Source of the DNA: Shinella zoogloeoides
Lineage (GTDB): Bacteria > Pseudomonadota > Alphaproteobacteria > Rhizobiales > Rhizobiaceae
Assembly: GCF_030733845.1 (NCBI RefSeq)
Contig: NZ_CP132311.1
Coordinates: 2,421,501 to 2,485,500 of the forward strand
Length of the DNA: 64,000 nucleotides
Reading direction: 5' to 3'
Shown: positions 1-10,363 of the stretch, in pieces
Layout: every line of letters begins with the position of its first letter
Position numbering within the stretch: the first letter of the stretch is position 1
The notes under the pieces: generated by a model
What the model was told of the DNA's origin: nothing
Seen by the model: only the letters and a program-made list of their open reading frames with translations
Database searches by the model: none
Translations under genes and position numbers: made by a program

Positions 1-103
1 GCGTGGTGATGTCGCGGAAGATGATGCCGGGCTTGGGATAGTCCGGGATGTTGCGTATCGCGGCGACGAGTTCTTGTTCGACGGTGGAATTGGATATGGA
101 CAT
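1..103 (-). CDS. apt: adenine phosphoribosyltransferase, N-terminal part (runs off the window)
   Basis: The reverse strand from the ATG at 103 reads 34 codons without a stop to the window edge. The peptide contains [16 protein letters not shown], the N-terminal signature of adenine phosphoribosyltransferase, which salvages adenine to AMP with PRPP in the cytoplasm. In rhizobia apt commonly lies just downstream of the petABC (fbcFBC) operon, as here, which supports the call. The Shine-Dalgarno is weak (CCGGGAAATCCC before ATG). An IS200-like element ends about 68 bases upstream of this start and may have displaced the native promoter or the read-through from petC. The C-terminal four fifths, with the PRPP-binding loop, lie outside the window. 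Confidence 0.9.
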   Translation of the reverse strand, partial: MSISNSTVEQELVAAIRNIPDYPKPGIIFRDITT

Positions 104-170
104 GGGATTTCCCGGCTGCGGAGGGCTTCGTCCGGTTATTGCAGGTGCGGCGGATGCCCTCAAGTCATGA

Positions 171-189
171 CCTCCACCAGAGGTGGAGG
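171..189. repeat. IS200 right-end hairpin
   Basis: Perfect 8-bp stem with a 3-nt loop, downstream of the tnpA stop. Its stem is identical to the hairpin at 750-768. A second small hairpin (AACCGCT-aga-AGCGGTT, 208-224) lies between it and tnpA. Confidence 0.8.
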
Positions 190-234
190 TTTGAAACGCT
201 GCGCTTGAACCGCTAGAAGCGGTTTTGCTATGTG

Positions 235-669
235 TTAGTAGCTACGGTTAAAGAGGTCGGCAAAGTCGGAAGCTTTGTCGGCCTTTTCCTGATTACGGAT
301 ATAACGTCTGACGACCTGCTCATCATAGCCAGCCGTAGAGACGAAGTACCCACGCGCCCAAAAGTGATAGCCCTTGTAGCGCCGCTTGCGGGCATATTTG
401 TTGGCCACGTAAAGGGCCGTCTTGCCTTTCAAAAAGCCGACAATCGAAGACACCGAGTATTTCGGCGGGATCGATATCAGCATGTGCACATGGTCGGGCA
501 TCAAGTGCCCTTCCCTGATCTCGCATCCCTTTTGTCGAGCAAGATTATGCAGCAGATCACCCAACTCACGCCTTACGTCCCCGTAAAGGCGCTTCGTTCG
601 GTACTTACTCGCGAAGACCACATGATATTTGCAGTCCCACGTCGCGTGTGATTGCGATCGTTCGTCCAT
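235..669 (-). CDS. tnpA: IS200/IS605-family transposase TnpA (Y1 HUH)
   Basis: 144 aa, the usual length for an IS200 TnpA. The HUH metal-binding motif is visible as [10 protein letters not shown] near residue 60, followed by the family segment [18 protein letters not shown] and RRYIRNQ, which carries the catalytic tyrosine. The enzyme cuts and rejoins single-stranded DNA at the subterminal hairpins. The opening [10 protein letters not shown] strand and the complete reading frame show it is intact and probably active. Confidence 0.93.
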   Translation of the reverse strand: MDERSQSHATWDCKYHVVFASKYRTKRLYGDVRRELGDLLHNLARQKGCEIREGHLMPDHVHMLISIPPKYSVSSIVGFLKGKTALYVANKYARKRRYKGYHFWARGYFVSTAGYDEQVVRRYIRNQEKADKASDFADLFNRSY

Positions 670-749
670 AAAACCTCCGTTCTATGTCTCGGCCAATCTA
701 GCGGTCCAAGCGCGGAGGTCTCTCAACGACAATGTAGAACCAGTCCAGT

Positions 750-768
750 CCTCCACCGTAGGTGGAGG
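750..768. repeat. IS200 left-end hairpin
   Basis: Perfect 8-bp stem with loop gta, about 80 bases upstream of the tnpA start, matching the hairpin at 171-189. In this family such hairpins are the recognition sites of TnpA. Confidence 0.8.
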
Positions 769-784
769 TTTATTTATTCCATAA

Positions 785-811
785 CAAAAAAGGCGGCCCG
801 AAGGCCGCCTT
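785..811 (-). terminator. Rho-independent terminator of petABC
   Basis: AAGGCGGCC-CGAA-GGCCGCCTT hairpin at 790-811. On the minus strand it is followed by a run of T (the a-tract at 785-790). It lies 24 bases after the petC stop. Confidence 0.9.
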
Positions 812-834
812 TCGACAGAGAGCGATGGGACCGC

Positions 835-1722
835 TCAGTGTTCCTTGTTCGCGTAGACCGACTTCTTCGTCAGGTAGATCAGGCCGGTGAAGATCACCAG
901 GAAGACCATGACCATGAAGCCGGTGCGCTTGCGCTCTTCGAGATGCGGCTCGGCGGCCCACATCAGGAAGGCGGCGACGTCGTGCGCGTACTGGTCGACC
1001 GTCTGCGGCGAACCGTCGTCATAGGTGACCTGGTCGTCGGAGATCGGCTTGGCCATGGCAAGCGCCGCGGCATTGGCGAAGTACGGGTTGAAGTGCGTGC
1101 CTTCGGCGACTTCGAGATGCGCCGGCTTCTCTTCGTCGTAACCGGTCAGCAGCGAGTAGATGTAGTCCGGGCCGCCTTCCTGGTACTGCGTGAAGATGTC
1201 GAAGACGAACTGCGGGAAGCCGCGGGTGATGCCGCGGGCCTTCGCGATCAGCGAGAAGTCCGGCGGGGCCGCGCCGTTGTTCGAAGCGGCAGCCGCTTCG
1301 TGGTTGGCGTAGGGCGACGGGAAATAGTCGGACGGAACGGCCTTGCGGGTGAACATCTCACCATCGCTGTTCGGGCCGTCCTGAACTTCGTAGTTCGCCG
1401 CGAAAGCTTTTACCTGGGCTTCCGAGTAGCCGAGGCCTTCCAGCGTGCGGAAGGAGACGAGGCTCATCGAATGGCAGGCCGAACAGACTTCGGTATAGAC
1501 CTTCAGGCCGCGCTGCAGCTGGCCCTTGTCATACTTGCCGAACGGGCCGGCGAACGACCAGTCCTGCTGCTTGGGCTTATGCATGGGATAGTGCGGCGTG
1601 GCGTGCTCGGCCTCCGCACCGCCGGCAGCGGCGTGGTCTTCCTGCGCCGTGGCGAGGGAGATGCCGAGACCGGCGACGAGTGCGAGCGACAGAATGCCTG
1701 CAACAAGCTTTTTCATTGTCAT
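835..1722 (-). CDS. petC: cytochrome c1 subunit of the cytochrome bc1 complex
   Basis: 295 aa. It carries heme in the ubiquinol:cytochrome c oxidoreductase (complex III) and passes electrons from the Rieske protein to soluble cytochrome c in the periplasm. An N-terminal signal peptide (residues 1-27, ending in ATAQ) precedes the mature protein. The covalent heme site is C80-SA-C83-H84. A C-terminal anchor helix spans about 266-287. AAGGAACC sits just before the chosen ATG. It is the last gene of the petA-petB-petC operon, 21 bases after petB, and a strong terminator follows. An alternative symbol in rhizobia is fbcC. Confidence 0.96.
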   Translation of the reverse strand: MTMKKLVAGILSLALVAGLGISLATAQEDHAAAGGAEAEHATPHYPMHKPKQQDWSFAGPFGKYDKGQLQRGLKVYTEVCSACHSMSLVSFRTLEGLGYSEAQVKAFAANYEVQDGPNSDGEMFTRKAVPSDYFPSPYANHEAAAASNNGAAPPDFSLIAKARGITRGFPQFVFDIFTQYQEGGPDYIYSLLTGYDEEKPAHLEVAEGTHFNPYFANAAALAMAKPISDDQVTYDDGSPQTVDQYAHDVAAFLMWAAEPHLEERKRTGFMVMVFLVIFTGLIYLTKKSVYANKEH

Positions 1723-1743
1723 GGTTCCTTTCGACGCTCGCTA

Positions 1744-3012
1744 TCAGGCCTTGGCCGCCTTGGCGTTCTTCTTTTCCAGAACCGCTTCCGTGATCGAATT
1801 CGGAATGCGCTTCGGGGTTTCGATCAGGCCGAGAACCGGCATGATGACGAGGAAGAAGCCAAAGTAGTACAGCGTGCCGAGCTGCGAGAGGATGACGTAG
1901 ATGCCTTCGGCAGGCATGGCGCCGAGCCAGCCGAGCAGGATGGCATTGGCCACGAAGATCCAGAAGAACAACTTGTACCACGGGCGGTAGACGGCGGAGC
2001 GGACCTTCGACGTGTCGAGCCAGGGCAGGAAGAACAGCACGATGATCGCACCGAACATCACCAGGACGCCGCCGAGCTTCGAGTCGATCGGGCCGACATT
2101 GAAGGTGATGGCGCGCAGCATCGCGTAGAACGGCAGGTAGTACCATTCCGGAACGATGTGAGCCGGGGTCTTGAGCGGATCAGCCGGGATGTAGTTGTCC
2201 GGGTGGCCGAGATAGTTCGGCATGTAGAAGATGAACCAGGCGAAGACGATCAGGAAGACCGAAACGCCGAGCGCGTCCTTGAGCGTCGCATAGGGCGTGA
2301 AGGCGACCGTGTCGGTCTTGGACTTCACTTCGACGCCGGTCGGGTTGGTCTGGCCGGTGACGTGCAGGGCCCAGACGTGCAGGACGACGACGCCGGCGAT
2401 CATGAACGGCAGCAGGTAGTGCAGCGCGAAGAAGCGGTTCAGCGTCGGGTTGTCGACGGCGAAGCCGCCGAGCAGGAACTGCTGGATCCACTCGCCGACC
2501 CACGGGAAGGCCGAGAAGAAGCCGGTGATGACGGTCGCGCCCCAGAAGGACATCTGGCCCCAGGGCAGAACGTAGCCCATGAAGCCGGTGGCCATCATGA
2601 GCAGGTAGATGACCACGCCGAGGATCCAGAGGATTTCGCGCGGCGCCTTGTAGGAGCCGTAGTAGAGGCCGCGGGCAATGTGCAGGTAGACCGCGATGAA
2701 GAAGAAGGATGCACCGTTGGCGTGCATGTAGCGCAGCAGCCAGCCGTGGTTCACGTCGCGCATGATCTTCTCGACCGAGTTGAACGCGACGGAGGTTTCG
2801 GCGGCATAGTGCATGGCCAGAACGATACCGGTCAGGATCTGCACGATCAGCATCACCGACAGCATGGCGCCGAAGGTGTAGGCATAGTTCAGGTTGCGCG
2901 GAACCGGATAGGAAACGAAGCTGTCATGGATCATGCGCGGCAGAGGCAGGCGCGAATCGACCCATTTTTCGATGCCAGTCGTCGGCTGGTAGGTTGAATG
3001 TTCAGCACTCAT
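1744..3012 (-). CDS. petB: cytochrome b subunit of the cytochrome bc1 complex
   Basis: 422 aa, eight-helix membrane protein carrying two b hemes and the quinol oxidation and reduction sites of complex III. The family strings [25 protein letters not shown] cannot be mistaken (quoted here in part: HANGASFFF and [10 protein letters not shown]), and the Qo-site motif [13 protein letters not shown] is present. An upstream TTG at 3030 is in frame, but the ATG at 3012 is preferred because GAGGGGAC lies 9 bases before it. The gene starts 14 bases after the petA stop. Alternative symbol fbcB. Confidence 0.96.
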   Translation of the reverse strand: MSAEHSTYQPTTGIEKWVDSRLPLPRMIHDSFVSYPVPRNLNYAYTFGAMLSVMLIVQILTGIVLAMHYAAETSVAFNSVEKIMRDVNHGWLLRYMHANGASFFFIAVYLHIARGLYYGSYKAPREILWILGVVIYLLMMATGFMGYVLPWGQMSFWGATVITGFFSAFPWVGEWIQQFLLGGFAVDNPTLNRFFALHYLLPFMIAGVVVLHVWALHVTGQTNPTGVEVKSKTDTVAFTPYATLKDALGVSVFLIVFAWFIFYMPNYLGHPDNYIPADPLKTPAHIVPEWYYLPFYAMLRAITFNVGPIDSKLGGVLVMFGAIIVLFFLPWLDTSKVRSAVYRPWYKLFFWIFVANAILLGWLGAMPAEGIYVILSQLGTLYYFGFFLVIMPVLGLIETPKRIPNSITEAVLEKKNAKAAKA

Positions 3013-3026
3013 TATCAGTAGTCCCC

Positions 3027-3605
3027 TCAACCGATCTTGATGACTGTGTCGGATACGAACGAGAAGGTCGGCACAGGAAGGTTCTCGGGGGCGGGGCCCT
3101 TACGAATACGACCGGCGGTATCGTAGTGAGAACCGTGGCAGGGACAGAACCACCCGCCGAAATCGCCGGCCTGGCCGAGCGGAACACAGCCGAGATGGGT
3201 ACAGGAGCCGATCATGACGATCCAGTTCTCCTTGCCCTCGCCGGCGGAGCGGTCGAGGTCCGTCGCCTGTGCGTCGGACGCGATGTTCGCGTTGCGGGCG
3301 ACCGGGTCCTTGAGGTCGGCGAGCTGGACAGCCTTGGCCTCTTCGACTTCCTTGTCCGTGCGGTTGCGGATGAAGACCGGCTTGCCGCGCCACTTCGCCG
3401 TCAGCGACATGCCGGGCTCAAGGCTGGAGACATCGACCTCGATGGACGCCAGCGCCAGCGTGGACGCATCCGGACGCATCTGGTCGATGAACGGCCAGGC
3501 AACCGCTACGCCGCCCACGACGCCCGCCATACCGGTGGTCAGGTAAAGGAAATCGCGGCGAGTGGGCTCGCCATGGGGTTCGCTTGTTGTCTCGTGTTCG
3601 CTCAC
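3027..3605 (-). CDS. petA: Rieske iron-sulfur protein of the cytochrome bc1 complex
   Basis: 192 aa. A twin-arginine segment ([11 protein letters not shown], residues 15-25) with a following hydrophobic helix anchors the protein and marks Tat-dependent export. The [2Fe-2S] ligands are visible as C135-T-H137-LG-C140 and C154-P-C156-H157. C140 and C156 form the usual disulfide. The start is GTG, with GAGAGGA upstream. It is the first gene of petABC, so the operon promoter should lie in the 263-bp gap 3606-3868; I could not assign a convincing -35/-10 there. Confidence 0.96.
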   Translation of the reverse strand: MSEHETTSEPHGEPTRRDFLYLTTGMAGVVGGVAVAWPFIDQMRPDASTLALASIEVDVSSLEPGMSLTAKWRGKPVFIRNRTDKEVEEAKAVQLADLKDPVARNANIASDAQATDLDRSAGEGKENWIVMIGSCTHLGCVPLGQAGDFGGWFCPCHGSHYDTAGRIRKGPAPENLPVPTFSFVSDTVIKIG

Positions 3606-3868
3606 GGCTAAACCATCCTCTCACGCAATGTCTGCGGAAACCGCAACGCCCCTTTTGAAACCGGCAAGATCCGGACACAATACGGCCATAGATTCCCCGT
3701 CAATCCGGCGCGTTCTATGCTTGATCGCAAATTATGTCCAGCCTTGGCAAGGGGAGGTGGGCACATTGTCGCGGGAAAAAGCCGGCATCTTGACAAGGCA
3801 TGGGCATCGCCTTGAACATGCAGCGCTTACCGGCTGAAAAAGCTGGCGGGAAACGACGCTTCGCGGCC

Positions 3869-5737
3869 CTATTGCGCCGCTTCCTGATGGCCGAGGAAGC
3901 CGCCCGACTGGCGTGACCAGAGATCGGCATAGAGCCCGCCCCGCGCGACGAGCTCCGCATGGGTCCCCTCCTCCACGATATGGCCGTGGTCCATCACGAT
4001 CAGCCGGTCGAGCGCGGCGATGGTGGAGAGGCGATGGGCGATGGCGAGCACGGTCTTGCCGCGCATCAGCCGCTCCAGGTTCGACTGGATCGCCGCCTCG
4101 ACCTCGGAATCGAGCGCCGATGTCGCCTCGTCTAGAACGAGGATCGGCGCGTCCTTCAGCATGACGCGGGCAATGGCGATGCGCTGGCGCTGGCCGCCGG
4201 AAAGTTTGACCCCGCGCTCGCCGACATGGGCATCGTAGCCCGTTCGGCCGCGCTGGTCCTCAAGCTGAAGAATGAAATCGTGCGCCTCGGCTTTCCTCGC
4301 CGCCTCGATCATCTCGGCCTCGCTGGCATCGGGATTGCCGAAGAGGATGTTGTCGCGGATCGAGCGGTGCAGCAGCGCCGTATCCTGGCTGACCATGCCG
4401 ATATTGGCGCGCAGGCTCTCCTGCGTGACGGCGGCGATGTCCTCGCCTCCGACCAGGATGCGCCCGCCTTCGATATCGTAGAACCGCAACAGGAGGTTGA
4501 CGAGCGTCGACTTGCCGGCGCCTGAACGCCCGACGATGCCGACCTTCTCGCCCGGCCGGACCGACAGAGTCAGGTCGTCGATGACGCCAGACTTGCGGCC
4601 ATAGTGGAAACGGACGTTCTCGAAGCGGACATCCGGGCGCGCGACCTTCAGCTCCGCCGCATCCGGCCGGTCGACGAGGCCGATCGGCTGCGAGATGAGG
4701 TCGGCGGAATTCTGGATCGTGCCGATATTGCGCATGATGCTGTTGAGCTGCGTCATCAGCCGGTTGAGCAGGAAGTTCAGGCGCAGCACCAGCGCCATGG
4801 TGAAGGCGACGGCGCCCGAGCTGATGATGCCGCCAAGCCAGAGATGGATGCAGAGCACCGCCATGCCCGCGATCATCAGGCCGGAGAGGAAGGCGAGCGA
4901 GGCCCGCAACGACGTCAGCAGCCGCGTGAAGTTGAGGATCGTGCGCTGGAAGATGTCGAAGCCGTCCCGCATGTAGCGGTCGTTCGCATCGTCCCGGCCG
5001 AAGAGCTTCAGCGTCTGGATATTGGAGTAGGCATCGACCATGCGGCCGCTGATCATCGACCCGGCCTCGGCGGACTGGCGCGCATGCTCGCGGATGCGCG
5101 GCACGAAATAGCGCGCCAGCACGGCGAAGATCGACAGCCAGACGAGGAGGATCGCCGCCAGCCGCCAGTCGAGCTGGCCGAGCAGCACCAGCGTCGAAAC
5201 CGTGTAGATCGTCACGAACCAGACGCTTTCCATGAAGGAGGTGATGACATCACCCGTCGCCTGCCCCGCCGACCAGACCTTGGTGACGATGCGGCCGGAA
5301 AAGTCGTTCTGGAAGAAGGACAGCGACTGGCGCGCGACATGCACATAGGACTGCCAGCGCACCAGATTGTAGAAACCCGGCGTGATGACCTGCTGGTCGA
5401 TCAGCGCCGTCAGGAACGCCACGACGAAGCGCACGACGCCGATAAGGGCGAGCATCATGAGGAGTTCCGGCCCATGCGCCGAAAGAAGTCCGCTCCACCC
5501 CCCGCCCGGCCTCACCGTCGCCAGCATGTCGACCAGCCGCCCGACGAACCAGAAGGTCGCCGCCTCGATCCCCGCGGTGACGCCGCCGAGCACCAGAAGC
5601 GCCGCAAACGGCGCCTTCGCCTGCCCGACATAGAACCAGATGAAGGCAAAAAGCCCCTGCGGCGGCCGCAGGTCGTCCCGCCGGGCGAAGGGCTGGATCC
5701 AGTTCTCGAAGTAGGAGAAAAGCGGACGGAAGATCAT
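3869..5737 (-). CDS. ABC exporter half-transporter (fused permease and ATPase)
   Basis: 622 aa. An N-terminal six-helix exporter domain covers about residues 30-340, and the ATPase covers about 370-610. The ATPase has Walker A GRSGAGKST (403-411), the signature LSGGQRQR, Walker B ILVLDEATSALD and the H-loop AIAHRLSTIA. The layout is that of an MsbA/multidrug-type exporter working as a dimer in the inner membrane; the substrate cannot be read from sequence. It is clearly paralogous to the ABC gene at 6491-8344 (similar length, same N-terminal PPQG/PPKG-LFAF segment, near-identical ATPase motifs), and the two may work as a heterodimer. The chosen ATG has no good Shine-Dalgarno, but the N-terminus aligns with the paralog. 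Confidence 0.9.
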   Translation of the reverse strand: MIFRPLFSYFENWIQPFARRDDLRPPQGLFAFIWFYVGQAKAPFAALLVLGGVTAGIEAATFWFVGRLVDMLATVRPGGGWSGLLSAHGPELLMMLALIGVVRFVVAFLTALIDQQVITPGFYNLVRWQSYVHVARQSLSFFQNDFSGRIVTKVWSAGQATGDVITSFMESVWFVTIYTVSTLVLLGQLDWRLAAILLVWLSIFAVLARYFVPRIREHARQSAEAGSMISGRMVDAYSNIQTLKLFGRDDANDRYMRDGFDIFQRTILNFTRLLTSLRASLAFLSGLMIAGMAVLCIHLWLGGIISSGAVAFTMALVLRLNFLLNRLMTQLNSIMRNIGTIQNSADLISQPIGLVDRPDAAELKVARPDVRFENVRFHYGRKSGVIDDLTLSVRPGEKVGIVGRSGAGKSTLVNLLLRFYDIEGGRILVGGEDIAAVTQESLRANIGMVSQDTALLHRSIRDNILFGNPDASEAEMIEAARKAEAHDFILQLEDQRGRTGYDAHVGERGVKLSGGQRQRIAIARVMLKDAPILVLDEATSALDSEVEAAIQSNLERLMRGKTVLAIAHRLSTIAALDRLIVMDHGHIVEEGTHAELVARGGLYADLWSRQSGGFLGHQEAAQ

Positions 5738-5833
5738 GCCCCCGATATAGGCCGTTTTACGCGGCGGGCAAATTAAAGATCGGAAAGATGGCGACGCTAT
5801 TTGCCTGATGGGGACGCCTTGATTTTCCCGGCT

Positions 5834-5851
5834 TGTAATATTAAAGTTACA
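5834..5851. promoter_or_regulatory. possible operator of the 5858 toxin-antitoxin operon
   Basis: TGTAA-N8-TTACA inverted repeat 7 bases before the toxin start, in an AT-rich stretch with TTGATT upstream. Autoregulated toxin-antitoxin operons usually carry such dyads. The arms are only 5 bp, so this is tentative. There is no Shine-Dalgarno before the toxin ATG. Confidence 0.35.
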
Positions 5852-5857
5852 GCCTAA

Positions 5858-6157
5858 ATGACGCTCCTGATCAAGCAGACGGACACATTTCGCAAATGGG
5901 AGGGAGCGCTAGGCGATGCCAAAGCGCGGGCGTCGATCGCCGCCCGCCTGAACCGGATCGCCTATGGCCTGCTCGGCGACGTCAAAACCGTCGGTGATGG
6001 CGTCAGTGAAATTCGTATCCATTACGGACCGGGATATCGCATCTACTTCACGCGAAGAGGCAACGAGATCATCGTACTGCTCTGTGGTGGCGACAAGACC
6101 AGCCAGAAACGGGATATCGCGGCGGCCAAGGCATTGGCAGCTAGATTGGACGACTGA
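5858..6157 (+). CDS. type II toxin, RelE/HigB-like (phage Gp49-like killer protein)
   Basis: 99 aa. The protein matches the 'addiction module killer protein' group of the RelE superfamily: KWEGALGDAKARASIAARL at the N-terminus, then GDVKTVGDGVSEIRIHYGPGYRI and IIVLLCGGDKTSQKRDI. Family members inhibit translation, usually by ribosome-dependent mRNA cleavage. The toxin is encoded first, with the antitoxin starting 1 base after its stop, the order typical of this group. The module lies between two paralogous ABC exporter genes on the opposite strand. Confidence 0.9.
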   Translation: MTLLIKQTDTFRKWEGALGDAKARASIAARLNRIAYGLLGDVKTVGDGVSEIRIHYGPGYRIYFTRRGNEIIVLLCGGDKTSQKRDIAAAKALAARLDD

Positions 6158-6158
6158 T

Positions 6159-6449
6159 ATGAACGAGACCTTGCATAACTACGACCCGGCAGAGGCCCTG
6201 ACCTCGGACGAGGCCGTCGATGTCTTCATGAAGGACGCTTTCGAAAGCGGCGATGCCGGGTACATTGCGCATGCCCTCGGAGTCGTCGCGCGTGCCAGAG
6301 GCATGAGCAGGATTGCCGAGGAAACGGGTCTTGCCCGCGAAGCGCTATACCGTTCGCTGACCAGCGACGGCAACCCGACCCTCAAATCCATGCTGACGGT
6401 CATGCATGCCCTGGGGCTCGAACTGACCTCAAAGCGCACAGGCACATGA
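6159..6449 (+). CDS. antitoxin, HigA-like XRE-family addiction module antidote
   Basis: 96 aa. The helix-turn-helix region is GMSRIAEETGLAREALYRSL followed by NPTLKSMLTVMHALGLEL, the standard pattern of the probable addiction module antidote family that pairs with Gp49-like toxins. The ATG at 6159 follows the toxin TGA (6155-6157) by one base, so translation is probably coupled. A bidirectional terminator follows immediately. A longer frame-open start exists upstream but would lie inside the toxin gene. Confidence 0.9.
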   Translation: MNETLHNYDPAEALTSDEAVDVFMKDAFESGDAGYIAHALGVVARARGMSRIAEETGLAREALYRSLTSDGNPTLKSMLTVMHALGLELTSKRTGT

Positions 6450-6453
6450 GAAA

Positions 6454-6490
6454 ACCTCCCCGCTCACCCGGCGGGGAGGTCTCGTTTTTT

Positions 6491-6491
<1 letters not shown>
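6454..6491. terminator. bidirectional terminator between antitoxin and ABC exporter
   Basis: ACCTCCCCGC-N7-GCGGGGAGGT (6454-6480) followed by ctcg and seven T on the plus strand. On the minus strand the same hairpin is followed by TTTT (aaaa at 6450-6453). It serves the convergent toxin-antitoxin operon and the ABC gene. Confidence 0.85.
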
Positions 6492-8344
<1,853 letters not shown>

Positions 8345-8691
8345 GGCTTTCTCCGTAATATAAAGCCGGAACCGGCACGGACGGCGCAGAATGGGCGCGG
8401 TCGGGAACGGGGTTCCGATAGGATTGCCGGGCGGCGAAAAGCGTCACACGGCGAATTGAAATGAAGGCAAACAGGGAATCTGGATGGCGAAGTGCCTAGG
8501 CGAGAAGAGGCGTCATTCCAGCCGGGAGGCGTAGCCGATGCGTGGTATTCATCATGATCCTCCCTTTTCTCGCGTTGCAGATGCGCTCTGGTTACCCCGA
8601 AATGGCGCAATTTGCCAGATACTTCGTCGCAAATTCGCATCTGCGGCCAATTCTGTTGCCATGCCGCCACATCTGGACTAGGCGAACGGGC
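8345..8691. other. divergent intergenic region between ABC exporter and trmL
   Basis: 347 bp that must hold the promoters of the leftward ABC gene and of rightward trmL. Apart from a small reverse open frame (8496-8555) I see no certain -35/-10 pair or operator. Confidence 0.5.
8496..8555 (-). CDS. possible 19-aa small protein or leader ORF upstream of the ABC exporter
   Basis: The minus strand shows GGGAGGATC directly before ATGATG, then 19 codons encoding MMNTTHRLRLPAGMTPLLA and a TAG. The ribosome-binding site is stronger than those of many real genes here. It lies about 150 bases upstream of the ABC exporter start on the same strand, so it could be a regulatory upstream ORF or an independent small protein. 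I do not recognise it; coding capacity this short can arise by chance. Confidence 0.35.
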   Translation of the reverse strand: MMNTTHRLRLPAGMTPLLA

Positions 8692-9153
8692 ATGTCCGCG
8701 CTCCGCATCGCCCTCTACCAGCCCGATATTGCCGGCAATACCGGCACGATCCTGCGTTTCGCCGCCTGCCTCGGCCTGTCGGTCGACATCATCGAGCCCG
8801 CCGGCTTCGACCTGTCCGACCGCAGCCTGAAGCGCGCCGGCATGGACTACCTCGCCGCCGTGACGCTCACGCGACATGTGAGCTGGGAGCGATTCGAGGA
8901 ATGGCGGGCGACGAGCGGGCAGCGCCTCGTGCTCGCCTCCACCAAGGCGGCCGAGCCCTACACGGATTTCGCCTACCGGCCCGACGATATCCTGCTCTTC
9001 GGCCGGGAAAGCGCCGGCGTGCCGGAGCGCGTGCACGAGACGGCGGACGGCCGCGTGCTCATTCCCATGGTCGAAGGCCAGCGTTCCATCAATGTCGCGC
9101 TCTCGGCCGCGATGATCTGCGGCGAGGCGCTGCGCCAGACGGGTTTTGCCTGA
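8692..9153 (+). CDS. trmL: tRNA (cytidine(34)-2'-O)-methyltransferase
   Basis: 153 aa SPOUT-class methyltransferase that 2'-O-methylates the wobble base of tRNA-Leu isoacceptors using S-adenosylmethionine. The N-terminal LYQPDIAGNTGTILRFAACLG and the C-terminal knot motifs FGRESAGVPE and IPMVEGQRSINVALSAA are diagnostic. The ATG at 8692 gives the standard N-terminus MSALRIALYQP; an upstream in-frame ATG at 8542 would add 50 residues unlike the family. Its stop lies next to that of the convergent MFS gene. Confidence 0.94.
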   Translation: MSALRIALYQPDIAGNTGTILRFAACLGLSVDIIEPAGFDLSDRSLKRAGMDYLAAVTLTRHVSWERFEEWRATSGQRLVLASTKAAEPYTDFAYRPDDILLFGRESAGVPERVHETADGRVLIPMVEGQRSINVALSAAMICGEALRQTGFA

Positions 9154-9154
9154 T

Positions 9155-10363
9155 CTAGCCATTGCCCGGACCGAGCAGCCGCGCGATGAAGGCCACGACG
9201 CCGAACACCAGCACGACCGCCCCGACGATGGCGTAGGCCCCGCCGTAGCCCGATGACGCGATCAACGGCTGCGAGACGATCGGCGAGAGGAACTAGCCGG
9301 CGAAGATGGCGGACACCAGAAGGCCCGAGACACGGCCGCGCAGGGCGGGCGGGGCCAGCAGCATCGCGGCGGCCGCGAAGTTCGGCATGATGGTTCCCAT
9401 GCAGACGCCCGAGACGGCCATCGCGACGAGCACGCCGGCATAGCTCTCCGCCCCCCACAGCAGCAGGAAGGACAGTCCGGCCGAGACGAAACCCAGGCCG
9501 AAGACGCCCATGATGCCGAGCAGGCGGCGGAACGGCGCGAAGGCGAGCGCGCTCAGCACGCCGACAAGCTGCCCGGCACCGATCGCCGTGCCCGCAAGGC
9601 TTGGCGCGGCAAAACCGAGATGCTCCAGATAGAACGGAAGCTGCGTCGGGATCATGTAGAAGGCGATCATGTTGACGGCGGCGGCAAGGAACAGCAGGCC
9701 GAGCAGCGCGATCTCGCGCCCGCCGAGCCGTCCCTCCCCTGCGGTCGCGGTCGCCGGCTGGACCCGGCGCGGCTCCGGCAGGAACGCCATCGCCGCCGGC
9801 AGCAGCAGGATCGCCACCGTGTAGATGAGGAACGGCCCGCGCCAGTGGACCTCCGCGAGGAACCCGCCGCCCGTCAGGAAGATCGTGCCGCCGATACCGA
9901 CAAAGGCCTGCTGCAGGCCCATGTAGCGGTCGCGCGCCGGCCCCTGGAAGAAATCGCCGACGAGCGCCGTCGTCGCCGTCATGATGCCGCCGACTGCGAC
10001 GCCGAGCACGGCGCGGCCGACGAGCAGGCCGGGCAGCGTGTCGAGGAAGAGGCCGGAGGCGCCGGCGACGCTGAAGAGCGCGAGCGAAACCAGGAGCAAC
10101 GGCTTGCGGCCGAAGCGGTCGACGAGGAAGCCGGCCGCCGGCGAGAACATCGCGATGAACACGGCCGGCAGCGTCAGCACCAGCCGGCTGAGCAGCGCCA
10201 CGTTCTCCACGTCGGCAAAGCGCACCGCGATGCCCGGCAGCGAGGCGGAGATCGTCGCGCCGGACATGATGGTGAGCGTGCTGACGAGGAGCAGCGTCGC
10301 ATTGCGCCGGAACTCTTCCGGGGAGCGGGCGACCTCTGCTGTCGCGTAGTGTTCGGGCTTCAT
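9155..10363 (-). pseudogene. MFS efflux transporter, interrupted by an in-frame TAG
   Basis: The full frame is 402 codons and encodes a 12-helix major facilitator of the drug-efflux type, with the loop motif GFLVDRFGRKPLLL near residue 80. At codon 357 (9293-9295) the frame reads TAG: IFAG-stop-FLSPIVSQPLI. The frame then stays open for 45 more codons, completing the last helices, and ends at 9155. A C-to-T change of a CAG (Gln) codon explains this. The truncated 356-aa product would lack about one and a half helices. It overlaps the flavin reductase stop by 4 bases (ATGA), so the two are co-translated under the SoxR-type promoter. A sequencing error cannot be excluded. Confidence 0.85.

Larger units (their letters stand above)
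171..768 (-). mobile_element. IS200/IS605-family insertion sequence (tnpA only)
   Basis: A single Y1-type transposase gene (235-669) is bracketed by two near-identical hairpins: CCTCCACC-aga-GGTGGAGG at 171-189 and CCTCCACC-gta-GGTGGAGG at 750-768. Subterminal hairpins instead of inverted repeats, and no target duplication, are typical of this family, which moves as single-stranded DNA. No tnpB accompanies tnpA, so this is the short IS200-like form. The limits given are the outer hairpin edges; the true cleavage sites lie a few bases outside and cannot be fixed by eye. The element sits between the petC terminator and the start of apt. Confidence 0.85.

Noticed and set aside
652..2997. 781-codon open frame on the plus strand opposite petB/petC
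   Set aside because: It is the high-GC antisense shadow of petB and petC, rich in Arg, Glu, Asp, Val and His with no family features. The minus-strand proteins are certain.
8542..8691. 50-residue N-terminal extension of TrmL
   Set aside because: The extension is unlike the family and ATG 8692 gives the standard N-terminus.
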